Part shown: piece after piece, positions 21,056 through 31,002 of the stretch
Layout of the letters: each line of letters begins with the position of its first letter
Numbering within the stretch: position 1 is the stretch's first letter
Source of the DNA: Byssochlamys sp. IMV 00236
Lineage: Eukaryota > Ascomycota > Eurotiomycetes > Eurotiales > Thermoascaceae
Reading direction: 5' to 3'
Assembly (NCBI GenBank): GCA_001931875.2
Contig: MSJH02000578.1
Coordinates: 372,001 to 436,000, forward strand
DNA length: 64,000 nt
The notes under the pieces: model-generated
Databases searched by the model: none
Seen by the model: only the letters and a program-made list of their open reading frames with translations
What the model was told of the DNA's origin: nothing
Translations under genes and position numbers: made by a program

Positions 21056-23572
21056 ATGTCCGTCGCAACGATGCTCCAACCGAGAGCCTCAAGAGCCTCG
21101 ACGTCCTCCTCGGGGTCCTATCAGCCAGTCACACGGCAGAATACCCTCTCCTCCTCTCACGATGGTCGGTCCGCCCGCCAATCGAAGCGCATTTCCGTCA
21201 CCGCGTTGTATCTGTCTATGTCCGCAAAGGACAGAGACCTAGAGATCTCTGATGACCTGGCGAAAGGTAAGCTTCGGCTCGTGCTTGCTGCGGAAATGGC
21301 ACCCGGACTAAACATCTCCTGCAGCACAAAAGTACCTCCGTGAACTGAAAGCAAAGATCTCGTCACAATCGAAGAAGAACTTCGTCCTGGAAAAGGATGT
21401 GCGCTATCTGGATTCCCGAATCGCGCTGCTGATTCAGAATCGCATGGCGCTAGAAGAAGTGAGACACCCGTTGACCACACATGATGTGCTTGCATTGCTT
21501 ACAGGACACAGCAAAACGAAGTTGCGAGCCATCTCGACGATTCGGCCGATCCTCAGGAAGGCTTCTTTCCAAACGATGAGAAAACCCAGAAATACGGAAA
21601 CCTACTCTTCCTTCTGCAGTCGGAACCGCGCCACATTGCCCACCTCTGCCGATTGGTGAGCATGTCCGAGATCGACTCTCTTCTCCAGACGGTCATGTTC
21701 ACCCTATACGGAAACCAATATGAGAGCCGGGAGGAGCACCTGCTTTTAACAATGTTCCAGTCCGTGTTAACCTACCAATTCGATAATACACCCGAATACT
21801 CATCTCTGCTGCGCCAAAATACCCCTGTATCGCGGATGATGACTACGTACACGCGACGTGGTCCCGGCCAAGGTTATCTGAAACAGGTGCTGGCTGACCA
21901 AATTAATTCACTAATTGAACTCAAGGAGGTCGACCTGGAGATCAATCCGCTCAAGGTCTATGAGAGCATGGTCAAGCAAATCGAGGAGGATACCGGATCT
22001 CTCCCCGATTACCTCGCGAGGTCGGTCACACCCGAGGTTGCGGCTGAGAACGAACAGGTGCAGGCTATCATTGTCCCGCGACTGAAGATGCTGACCGACA
22101 TCGCCAACACTTTTCTGAATACCATCATTGACGGATTGGACGAGACTCCTTACGGCATCCGATGGATTTGCAAGCAGATTCGGAGCTTGTCAAGGCGTAA
22201 ATACCCCGATGCCCAGGATCAGACTATTTGTACACTGATCGGAGGATTCTTCTTCCTGCGGTTCATTAACCCTGCTATCGTCACACCCCGCTCTTACATG
22301 CTTGTCGATGGGACTCCTTCTGATAAACCCCGGCGGACGTTGACTTTGATCGCGAAGATGCTGCAGAATTTGGCGAACAAGCCCTCCTACGCCAAGGAGC
22401 CATACATGGCTAAGCTGCAGCCCTTTATCCAGCAGAACAAGGAACGGGTCAACAAGTTCATGCTGGATCTTTGTGAAGTCCAAGATTTCTACGAGAGTCT
22501 GGAGATGGACAACTACGTCGCACTGTCTAAGCGTGACCTGGAGCTCCAGATCACGTTGAACGAAGTCTACAGCACACATGCCTTGCTGGAGAAGCACTGC
22601 GCCGCGCTCACTCAGGATCAGCACTCGCACCTGCAAGTCCTGCTTCAGGAATTAGGACCTGCTCCCCCGCAGGTGCCGCGAAAAGAGAATCGGACGATCA
22701 ACCTCCCGCTGTTCAGCAAGTTCGAGACTGCCATTGACGATCTCACTGCTGCTCTCGATATCACGCAGGAGGAGATCTACTTCATGGAAGCCAAGTCGAC
22801 CTTTGTCCAAATCCTGCGTGCACTCCCTCAACACTCTTCCGTCACCCGGCGTCCTCTTCGACTCGACCGGATCGCTGAAGCGGCTGCAACGCTGAAGAAT
22901 GACGCTGTCATGGTTCGAAAAGGAATCCGCACCATGGAACTGCTGAGCCAGCTCCAGGAGATGGGGGTCATCGACCGTTCTGACGACTTCAGCCTGCTCC
23001 GGGATGAGGTCGAACAGGAATTGGTCCACCTGGGGTCCTTGAAGGAGAAGGTGCTGGAGGAGACGAGGAAACTGGAGGAGGTTTTCCGTACGATCCGTGA
23101 TCACAACGCCTATCTGGTTGGACAGTTGGAGACCTACAAGTCGTATCTGCACAATGTCCGCAGTCAATCGGAAGGCCCGCACAGGAAGCCACAGAAGCAC
23201 CAAGAACTGGGCCCATACAAATTCACCCACCAGCAACTCGAAAAGGAGGGCGTGATCCGGAAGAGCAACGTGCCCGAGAACCGGCGGGCAAATATCTACT
23301 TTATGTTCAAGAGTCCCCTACCGGGAACCTTTGTGATCAGCCTGCACTACAAAGGTGGGTTTCATCTGACTTTCCACCCGAGTCGAATGTTTTATACTAA
23401 CAACCTGACAGGTCGCGCACGCGGGCTTCTCGAGCTCGACCTCAAGCTTGACGACCTGCTGGAGATGCAGAAAGACAACCAGGAAGATCTCGACCTGGAG
23501 TATGTGCAGTTCAATGTGACCAAGGTGCTCACGCTTCTGAACAAACGATTCGCACGAAAGAAGGGATGGTAA
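21056..23572 (+). CDS. gapA: Ras GTPase-activating protein (Gap1/GapA type)
   Basis: Exons 21056-21266, 21325-21458, 21512-23354 and 23412-23572 join to 782 aa. The third exon begins after ACACAG at 21511, which keeps phase with EVASHLDD. The N-terminal 80 residues are Ser-rich. The RasGAP domain covers about 160-430, with the family blocks [10 protein letters not shown] and [10 protein letters not shown] (here [20 protein letters not shown]); the C-terminal RasGAP_C region spans about 560-760 with [15 protein letters not shown]. This is the arrangement of S. pombe Gap1 and Aspergillus GapA, which stimulate GTP hydrolysis by Ras and control polarity and morphogenesis. The last intron (57 nt, branch TACTAACAA) is a multiple of three without stop. 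Confidence 0.93.
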
Positions 23573-24986
23573 AGAGAAATGATGCAACACTTATTTTTGT
23601 TTTTTTCATGACATCGATGAAGGGAAGGGCGTTGATCCGATATACCGCCGCACAAGCCAGGGCGCTCTCGTGTCTCCGGATGACGGGAGCATAGCCAGCC
23701 TCTCCCTCACCGAGATGCTACTGCTACTGTTGCTGTGCGGTGCACTGGGATCCCGCAATGATCTTCTCGGGCGGGCGCTTTCTGAGCTCTGCCATGTTAC
23801 GATTCCAGAGTATGAATACTCTTTTCCTTATACATAATTCGTTTCGCCTCGTCGCTGCCTTTTTTGTTTTGTTTTTTGGAACGCTGGTTCTCCTTTTCGC
23901 GTTTTATACCGTGACGATTGCCAATTGAAGAGAAAGTACCTAATGCGTGGGAAGAACCCGGTCGATTGCCCTGGCTAGTCGACTACCCCGCTGGTTCGGG
24001 GAAATCGGGTGGATTGATGGATCTCTAGCGGGGATTGTTTTCTTTTTTCTTTTTCTTTTTTTTTGTTCTGGCCTGTATGTGAATTTGGGACATCCCCTCT
24101 GCCATTTCTGGTTGTTGGTTATTTTTCTTGGTGGTGATGCTGTTCGTCATGGTCCCCCTTTTTCCTCTTACAACCCATCTCTGTAATAATAGTTACGGTG
24201 CTGCTTGGGTGGCAGCACTACGGATACATGACCTCTTTTTTGTTTTGCTTTTTTTTTGTTTTACCTGTTTGCCCAATACCATTTTGTTGTGTGATGCTCG
24301 AATTCATTGTCTTTAACGAATCCCGTAAAATGATCTGATTAATATCGACGATTTCTTCTTTCTCTTTTCTTTTGGTTTTCTAGCTGGCTGTCTGGAGAGG
24401 AGGTCGCAGACGTCACCACCGGAGCAGCGCACTAATAGAGTCGGGGGACGGAGACGGGCCAGCACGCCGATCGAGACAGAGGACGGATGGTTAGTTATAT
24501 GTATTATTGCCCGTAATAGTCGATTAATTGGCTTGATATCTTGGTGATTTGTCCTTCTCTATCGTCTCGTCTATCAGTGACCCCTTTCGCCGCCCGTTGA
24601 TGTATTAGTTTTAGCCACCTGCCGTTAACTAGTCCCTAGAGTCAAGAGTCTAAGACAAGACCGCCGCTCGCACACAGACTTGACCAAGAACCAGCGCTCG
24701 AGGCATCTCCACACGCCACTCCCCCTAACGGCAAAGCAAGACAAGACAGGCAGACGATCAGAGTGCAGCATTCCTCTTTTCGCGCCTCTCTCCTGGCCAC
24801 GTTTCTCCGCCAGACTTCCTCTCCTCGCGCCCTAGGACCCCTTTCGGCCAGGCCGTTCTCACCGCCCGCTACGGTCAATCTCTCTCTCTCTCACCGACCG
24901 GCTTGTATTTATTCATTTCCCCAGAAGTCTTTCCATCAACGCTTCAGCAGCCCAGGAAAAACAGATTAACTATCCGCTGAGCAACC
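23573..24986. other. intergenic: RasGAP 3' flank and sec14 promoter
   Basis: About 1.4 kb. T-rich runs dominate 23860-24300; from 24640 the sequence is C-rich and pyrimidine-rich with a CT repeat near 24878, matching a strong promoter and leader for sec14. No coding frame is supported. Confidence 0.5.
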
Positions 24987-26258
24987 ATGGCTTCTGCACC
25001 GAATCCTCTCCCTCTCGACCCCAAGTACGACGACTATGACTTCCCCACGACAGCCCCCGAGCCGCAGTCTGGGCACCCCGGCCATACCACCCCCGAGCAG
25101 GATGCTCAGGTCGTCCTGCTGCGCTCCACCCTCGAGCAGTTGGGCTACAAGGACCGTCTGGATACGCTGACCCTGCTGCGATTCCTGCGGGCGAGAAAGT
25201 TCAACGTCGAGGCTGCCAAGAATATGTACGTTTCTCCTTTTTTACCCCTCATGCTGCCCGCCCTGATGCCTCGACGTGCTGGTTACAAACGCCACCTGTC
25301 CGCAGAAAACAAGATCATCTCTTCCGCACAGGAGGAACTGCTCCTAGAGATCAATGCAGAAGTAAACTAACATTGGGATCGTTTCCAGGTTCGTTGAATG
25401 CGAGAAGTGGAGGAAGGAGTTCGGAACCGATGAATTGGTCCGCACGTTCGAGTACACCGAGAAGCCTCAGGTTTTCGAGTACTACCCTCAATACTACCAC
25501 AAGACTGATAAGGTATGTTCCGGAGGATCGTCCGTGTCTCCCTACTATCATAATCGAAGATGAGTGCTCACGTTGCGCGTCCTTAGGATGGACGACCCGT
25601 CTATATCGAGAAGCTGGGCAAGATTGACCTCAATGCGATGTACAAGATCACCACCGGCGAGCGCATGCTGCAGAACCTCGTCTGCGAATACGAGAAGCTG
25701 GCTGACCCCCGTCTGCCCGCTTGCTCGCGCAAGGCTGGCAAGCTGCTGGAGACCTGCTGCACGATCATGGACCTGAAGGGAGTCGGCATCACCAACGTGC
25801 CTTCCGTCTACGGCTATGTCCGCCAGGCGTCCGCTATCTCGCAGAACTACTACCCTGAGCGGCTGGGCAAGCTGTACCTGATCAATGCCCCCTGGGGATT
25901 CAGCAGCGTCTTCGGTGTCGTCAAGGGCTTCCTGGACCCCGTCACTGTGCAGAAGATCCACGTTCTGGGCAGCAACTACAAGAAGGAGCTCCTGGCTCAG
26001 GTCCCTGCCGAGAACCTTCCCGTCGAGTTCGGCGGTACCTGCCAGTGCCCTGGCGGATGCGCCCTCAGCGACATGGGCCCCTGGCAGGAGCCCGAATGGA
26101 CCAGGCCTCCCAAGTGGGCGACTCCCAAGACTGGTAACGACGAGGCTACCATCCAGACTGAGGCGACGGGCCCTCAGGAAGGCAACGGACAGCCTGTCGC
26201 TGCGGGTGAGACCGCAACCGATGCCACCGCTACCGAGGAGGCCAAGGCTACTGCATAG
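24987..26258 (+). CDS. sec14: Sec14 phosphatidylinositol/phosphatidylcholine transfer protein
   Basis: Exons 24987-25225, 25389-25512 and 25587-26258 join to 344 aa. The first intron is long for this window (163 nt) with branch AAACTAAC. After an N-terminal Pro-rich stretch, the CRAL-TRIO N domain (about 45-90, [15 protein letters not shown]) is followed by the Sec14 lipid-binding domain (about 120-295), with [45 protein letters not shown] and [11 protein letters not shown]. This matches Sec14p closely. The C-terminal 40 residues are Ala/Thr-rich and low in complexity. The protein moves PI and PC at the Golgi and supports secretion. The codon choice is strongly C-ending, suggesting high expression. 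Confidence 0.96.
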
Positions 26259-27497
26259 GTTCACAGCACTTAAACATTTCTTTCTCTCTCGATGTCCGCC
26301 TCTTGTCCGCGGTCGGCCTTTTTCCACCCCAAGCATGTGGCCGTCCTACCATCGATGGCACGGAGCCCACTTTGTGATTTAGGAAGCACTGAAACATATT
26401 CCTTTCACCTTCTCGTTTGACTCAAGACCTTTTTCTCTTTTTTCATTTGCGATGGTTCCTCTTGGATAAGTTTTCGCGGCATCGACAATACAGGGTTTCA
26501 TGTGCAGAGGAGGCTGGTCCCGTTAGCTGATTGTTGAGACTTGCTTTTACGTTTTTGCTCCCCCAAATAGATATAAGGAAAGGGAACTCATGGGAATCGA
26601 GGAGTGTGGGATACTTCATTGCTAGTTTTTGTGTCGTCTGAAATTAGAGAGGGTTGGTGAGTTATGGCGAATGTGATCGTGGAAGCAAACCACATAAAAA
26701 AAAGAAAGAAAGAGAAGAGCCCTGGGCATCCTAAAATTCATTGATTGACAGACACCTTGAGAGGTGTATGGTACAAGAGAAGCTTTGCGAACTGCACATT
26801 ACATATGTTTTGCTCCCCATTAGTTCTCTTTCCTCTTTTACAATAGAAGTGTGATGGACAAGGGGGCAATGGGGGGGAGAAAGCATGGTCTCAAGCGATT
26901 TCCAATAACAGTTGTGCGACAGCTTGATTGCGCCTTTACATATTATTGTTCTATACTGTCTAGTATATATATTTATAATATGGATCGCGGAGATAGGGGA
27001 GTCGATTTTCGTTGATTCGAGTTTGCCGCATGACGTGTCTGTCTGTCTATTCTAGATTTTAAGCAAAGAGACAATAAAGGCGGTTGGATCGTTCTTTATT
27101 TATGATAAACGAGGGGAAAGAAAGAAAAGTCTTGAGCATTAATTTGATATGACTTGATTTTGGTATCTTCAATTCTTCTCAAAGGGATATCTGCAATTGT
27201 AAGTCCGGAAACGCCTTGTTCGCCCTTTTTCTGCCTGGTAAAACCTCACAAATAGCCATGTCTGTCCGTTGAGGAAGAAGGAAACTGCCATATGTACAGT
27301 ACAATTCAATGGAAAAGCAGTCTGTCCTGGAAAGGAATGGAAAGGAAAGCCAAAATCCATGTATCCAGACTCCAGAGGAAACCCCAAATGATCATGTGCC
27401 TGCCTGGGGTCGAGTTTCGGTTTCGTGTCGAAATAGAAGTGATGTTTCTTTCTTTCCTTCTTTTTTAATGGGAAAAGAAAAAGAAAACAATGACCAA
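26259..27497. other. intergenic between convergent sec14 and mis14
   Basis: About 1.24 kb of two facing 3' flanks. The area around 26700 is purine-rich (AAAGAAAGAAAG) and 26950-26985 is AT-rich (TATATATATTTATAATATGG), plausible poly(A) signals. No gene seen. Confidence 0.5.
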
Positions 27498-28448
27498 TCA
27501 CATATGTTCGACGACATCCGCCGCGCGACCAGCTCTCTCTGCTTTGCCCAACGTCGTGGCCAGAGCCTTGATGCCTCTAGAGGAGGAAGAGGTAGAGTCT
27601 GATTCATCGTGCTCATCGCCAACCACAGCCTCGCCTTGTAATCGGAGGAGCGTCCGTAGTGCGTCGCTGTACACTTCTGCCATTTCCCCGTTCCGCCAGC
27701 GGGCTTCTTCCTCTGCGGTGCCGAGGGGCACGGAGAGCTTCCACTCCTTTTTGATGCGTGGACTGCGCCGTAGTGGCCTTTGTGTCGTACTGGAGATACC
27801 CTGGTTCTGGTTCTGAGTATTGTCATTATCATTATTACTCGATTCATCTTCCGTCTTAGGCGCGTCTGTCATCTGCAAATCCGCATCATCCTGTTCCCTT
27901 TCATCGGCAAGTTCTTCTTTCTCAAACTCCTCATCGTCTTCCCGTAGAGCATTTTTTAACTCCTGCGCGTAGTTCTTGGCAGCCCGTCCGGGCGCGTCTC
28001 GACGCAATTGCGCGACGGTAGTAGTTAGGGACTCCAGCTGCGCGTAGAGCGATGTGAGGCGCGAGGCGAGCTTTCCGTCGTAGGGCTCGTATTCAACTGT
28101 CTCTGGAGCGGCGAAGGAGGTTGGAAATGGGAATTGGGCAGAGGAGGAGTCGAGACCGTTTATTTCGATTGAGGATGATGCGGTCGTGAATGTGCGGTTG
28201 ATGAACTGGATGGAGCGCGCGATTGTTTTAGTTAAGTAGGTAGATAGACTTGGTTTTCGTTGCATTGAACTCACCTCGTCGACTAGTTCTCTGACACGCT
28301 CGCGCATGGGATCCGGATCATTGCCGCTGGCGGAGGGGGGAAGATGCAGATCGAGCTTGCGGCGGGAGAGCGCAAGGGTGTTGGTGTAGAGGTAGGAGAG
28401 GTCAGCGGGGGATTGCAGCTCGATTTTGCGATAGTGCGGAGCAGTCAT
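27498..28448 (-). CDS. mis14: Mis14/Nsl1 kinetochore subunit of the MIND complex
   Basis: Exon 1 28448-28275 (58 codons) and exon 2 28205-27498 give 293 aa. The intron 28274-28206 is 69 nt, a multiple of three and stop-free, so an unspliced frame also stays open; the family alignment expected (VRELVDE followed by FINRTF) favours removal. The N-terminal signature YRKIELQSPADLSYLY and LDLHLPP is typical of fungal Mis14. The middle has coiled-coil character (LASRLTSLYAQLESLTTTVAQLRRD); the C-terminal part contains an acidic stretch and the RRSPRIKKEWKLSVPLG block. Mis14 belongs to the Mis12/MIND complex linking centromeric chromatin with Ndc80. Confidence 0.9.
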   Translation of the reverse strand: MTAPHYRKIELQSPADLSYLYTNTLALSRRKLDLHLPPSASGNDPDPMRERVRELVDEVSSMQRKPSLSTYLTKTIARSIQFINRTFTTASSSIEINGLDSSSAQFPFPTSFAAPETVEYEPYDGKLASRLTSLYAQLESLTTTVAQLRRDAPGRAAKNYAQELKNALREDDEEFEKEELADEREQDDADLQMTDAPKTEDESSNNDNDNTQNQNQGISSTTQRPLRRSPRIKKEWKLSVPLGTAEEEARWRNGEMAEVYSDALRTLLRLQGEAVVGDEHDESDSTSSSSRGIKALATTLGKAERAGRAADVVEHM

Positions 28449-29148
28449 GGTGGTGATAATGGAATGTGCTCGTGTTCGAATGGGTTGGACGTGGCGGGCA
28501 GAGAAAGTAGTATTGTGGTTTTTTCTATCCAAGTGCCATAGCGGAGAAGAGCAGAGCAATTGTTTATCTGCCGGGAAAAAGAGACAAGCAACTCCAGTTG
28601 ACTTGACTTGACTAGAGTACTGGATGCGGGCGATGCCAAGGAGATACTAACTGTGGATGGTTAGAACGAATATTAATATACTACTGTATCAGATATTCTA
28701 TCATCTGGAAAGTGACGATCGGCACTGCCTGGCCGGACCAACTATGTCATGGGGCTGACCTTGCTGGAATTCCGCCCACTTTCAAGGCTGTGGCTATGGT
28801 TCACGCTTTTGGCTTTCTTTCTGTTCCGCTTGAAGGGCCTTTTGCTTTCTTCTTTTCTTTTTCTTTTTTTCCCTACATGATCTCACTCTATCAGTTCTTT
28901 GTCGTTCATTTATTCTTATGCTGCCCGTTATGGAACTTCATGTTGCTCGTTAGATACCTGGGTTCTGCCATCGCTCGTCTACCTATTACTGCTACCATAC
29001 AATAACTACCACCGTCATTACTCTAAGGTTTCCTGTGGCAGTCTTTGGGGCGTGCCATCCGAGATGCGAGTGGCACCTTGTGGCCAGTGACCGCGATTGT
29101 CTCTCTCTCTCGAGAAGCCAAGTCCCAGCTGGATAACGGTGGGCAACG
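28449..29148. promoter_or_regulatory. divergent intergenic region, mis14 / dysferlin-domain gene
   Basis: About 700 bp between divergent starts. Contains a CTTTT-rich tract at 28848-28872 and a CT repeat at 29099-29112 just before 29149. No coding frame is supported. Confidence 0.45.
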
Positions 29149-30651
29149 ATGATGCAATCAGGGTCGAACATCTCTCTCCTTGACAACACTATTCCTGGAC
29201 AGCGCTCAGATGATGAGGGCTCTCAACCACCAACGGCGGCAAGGACCCCATCTTTGAACTTAACCAAGCGGCTCACTGGTGGCTCGATAAGGCAAAGACG
29301 AAAATACGCGAAATGGCAACAGGATAAGCTGGGACTGAATGAAGACGCCTCTGTCGGCAGGGTTAATTCGCGCGCTAGCAGTGCGTCACGCAGAGAGCGG
29401 CCGCCATCAGACTGGGATGGGGATACTGATGGCAGTTTGTCCAGAGAGGATGAAGAGCGCCGGAATATTGATGCGACAGACTTTGCCCGTGTGGCCAGTG
29501 AAGGCCAGACAGAAGGCCCGCCGAGGACGGAAAATGCTGATCTCGGAGGCAGCAGCCAGCTCGACGTGCTGTATGAGAACCAGCGGGGCATGTTCTTCTT
29601 CGGCATCCCGCTTTACTCCCATGAGTCCCTCCTGAATCTTGACCCAGGCCCGTGGGTCACGCAAGATTTCAAAGAAAGCCCAGTGGATATCACAAATGCA
29701 CAGGTCCCGGACCCAAGCTGGAAATGGGCCTGGAAGACCTGGTATGTCGACATGTCGGGTGATGTCGACGAGGAGGGATGGGAATATTCATTTTCCTTCT
29801 CCGTAAAGAAGGCCTGGCATGGAACTCACCCCTGGTTCCATTCCTGGGTGCGCAGACGACGCTGGGTCAGACTAAGAACCAAGAGGTTTTCAAAACGGAC
29901 AGAGAGAGAAGGACGGTCAGGATTTGAGATGGCACACATGTTCAATGAAGACTACTTCACCATCCATCCAACCCTTACTAATATAAAGAGCAGAGAGCCC
30001 AGCATAGGACGAGGTAGCATCGCTAGGGCGGCAGAGGTTCACAAGATCGAAGAGGAGGAGTATCACTTTGATGAGATTGGGGATATCCCGACATTGATGC
30101 AAGCTGTGAAGCATGCCATCGTGGACCGTGAGAAGCTCACCGCTTTGAATAGATTCATCCAAGAGGGAGGGGAAGAGCTGCATTATCTCCCATCAAAGGT
30201 ATGTCCCAGAGAAAAAACCACGCGGTTTCGAGGAAATGTGCTCATGATCGCGGATTAGATTCCCGAGATTATGTCCCGCCTTGTCTATCAAACATCTCGA
30301 TGGCAGTTTTACAGCTACCTACAAGGAGTAATCGCAGAGGAGTCCAAGGACTTGGCTGAGAACGACACGTCCGCAGAGGCGGATGCAAAGAAGCGACGGA
30401 TTGCTAATCTCTCCAAAGCTGCAGAAAGTGTGAAGAGCCATACACCAGGCCCTGTTGTCCTTTCTGATCCCCAGGGCAGACCTGTTGGTAAGGTAGACTT
30501 GCCGCCTGCCTGGGTCCACCGCCGACTATCATCATCATCGGTGAAACAAGAGCCAAGCTCAACGATGAATGGGTTCGTAGAGATCAAAGGCATCCCCGAG
30601 GAAGCAGAAGTTGGACAGGACGATCATCGCGTCCACATCCGGCGGTCATGA
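29149..30651 (+). CDS. dysferlin-domain (DysFN/DysFC) protein, Mug65/Spo73-like
   Basis: Exons 29149-30198 and 30259-30651 give 480 aa; intron donor GTATGT, acceptor GGATTAG. The first 140 residues are Ser/Arg-rich and probably disordered. Residues about 145-260 form the dysferlin domain pair: YENQRGMFFFGIPLYSHESL, then W-rich blocks WKWAWKTWYVDM and VDEEGWEYSFSF, followed by HPWFHSWVRRRRWVRLR, the characteristic DysFC end. The C-terminal part is helical and charged. Peroxin-type DysF proteins (Pex30/Pex23) have membrane domains, which are absent here, so it is nearer to the soluble fission-yeast Mug65/Spo73 type involved in meiotic membrane work. Assignment to this subgroup is moderate; the DysF domain is clear. 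Confidence 0.85.
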
Positions 30652-31002
30652 GTTATTCGCTATCCATTTCATATCCTTAATATTAGTGGGAAAAAGCCAC
30701 ACAGGGAATAGAAACGGGAGAATAATAATAATAAAAAACAATCTATGATTCATGCGTTGTACTGTCCATGTTGAGCGAGGCGAGGAAATAGTTGTTGTTA
30801 GTCTAGATTGAGCAACCGGGGAGCTTCCGTGGTCGGAGCTTTCTAGTCGGCCAAGCGGCTTGACTGACCGGGATTGGCCAACTGCGCAACTGTGGCCATC
30901 GCGAATAAATTTCCAAACAGCCAGCGACGACGAGATACGAGCTCGCCAGACAACACATTGGGCATTGTCCATGATCCCCACGCTCTCTCTGTGGTCTTCC
31001 CC
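30652..31002. other. short intergenic spacer between same-strand genes
   Basis: About 350 bp. An AATAATAATAATAAAAAA run near 30721-30737 could serve the upstream 3' end. The frame of the next gene is open backward past its ATG at 31003 to about 30874, without an earlier ATG. Confidence 0.45.

Noticed and set aside
25548..26336. 262-residue minus-strand frame opposite sec14
   Set aside because: It is an artefact of the strong C-ending codon bias of sec14.
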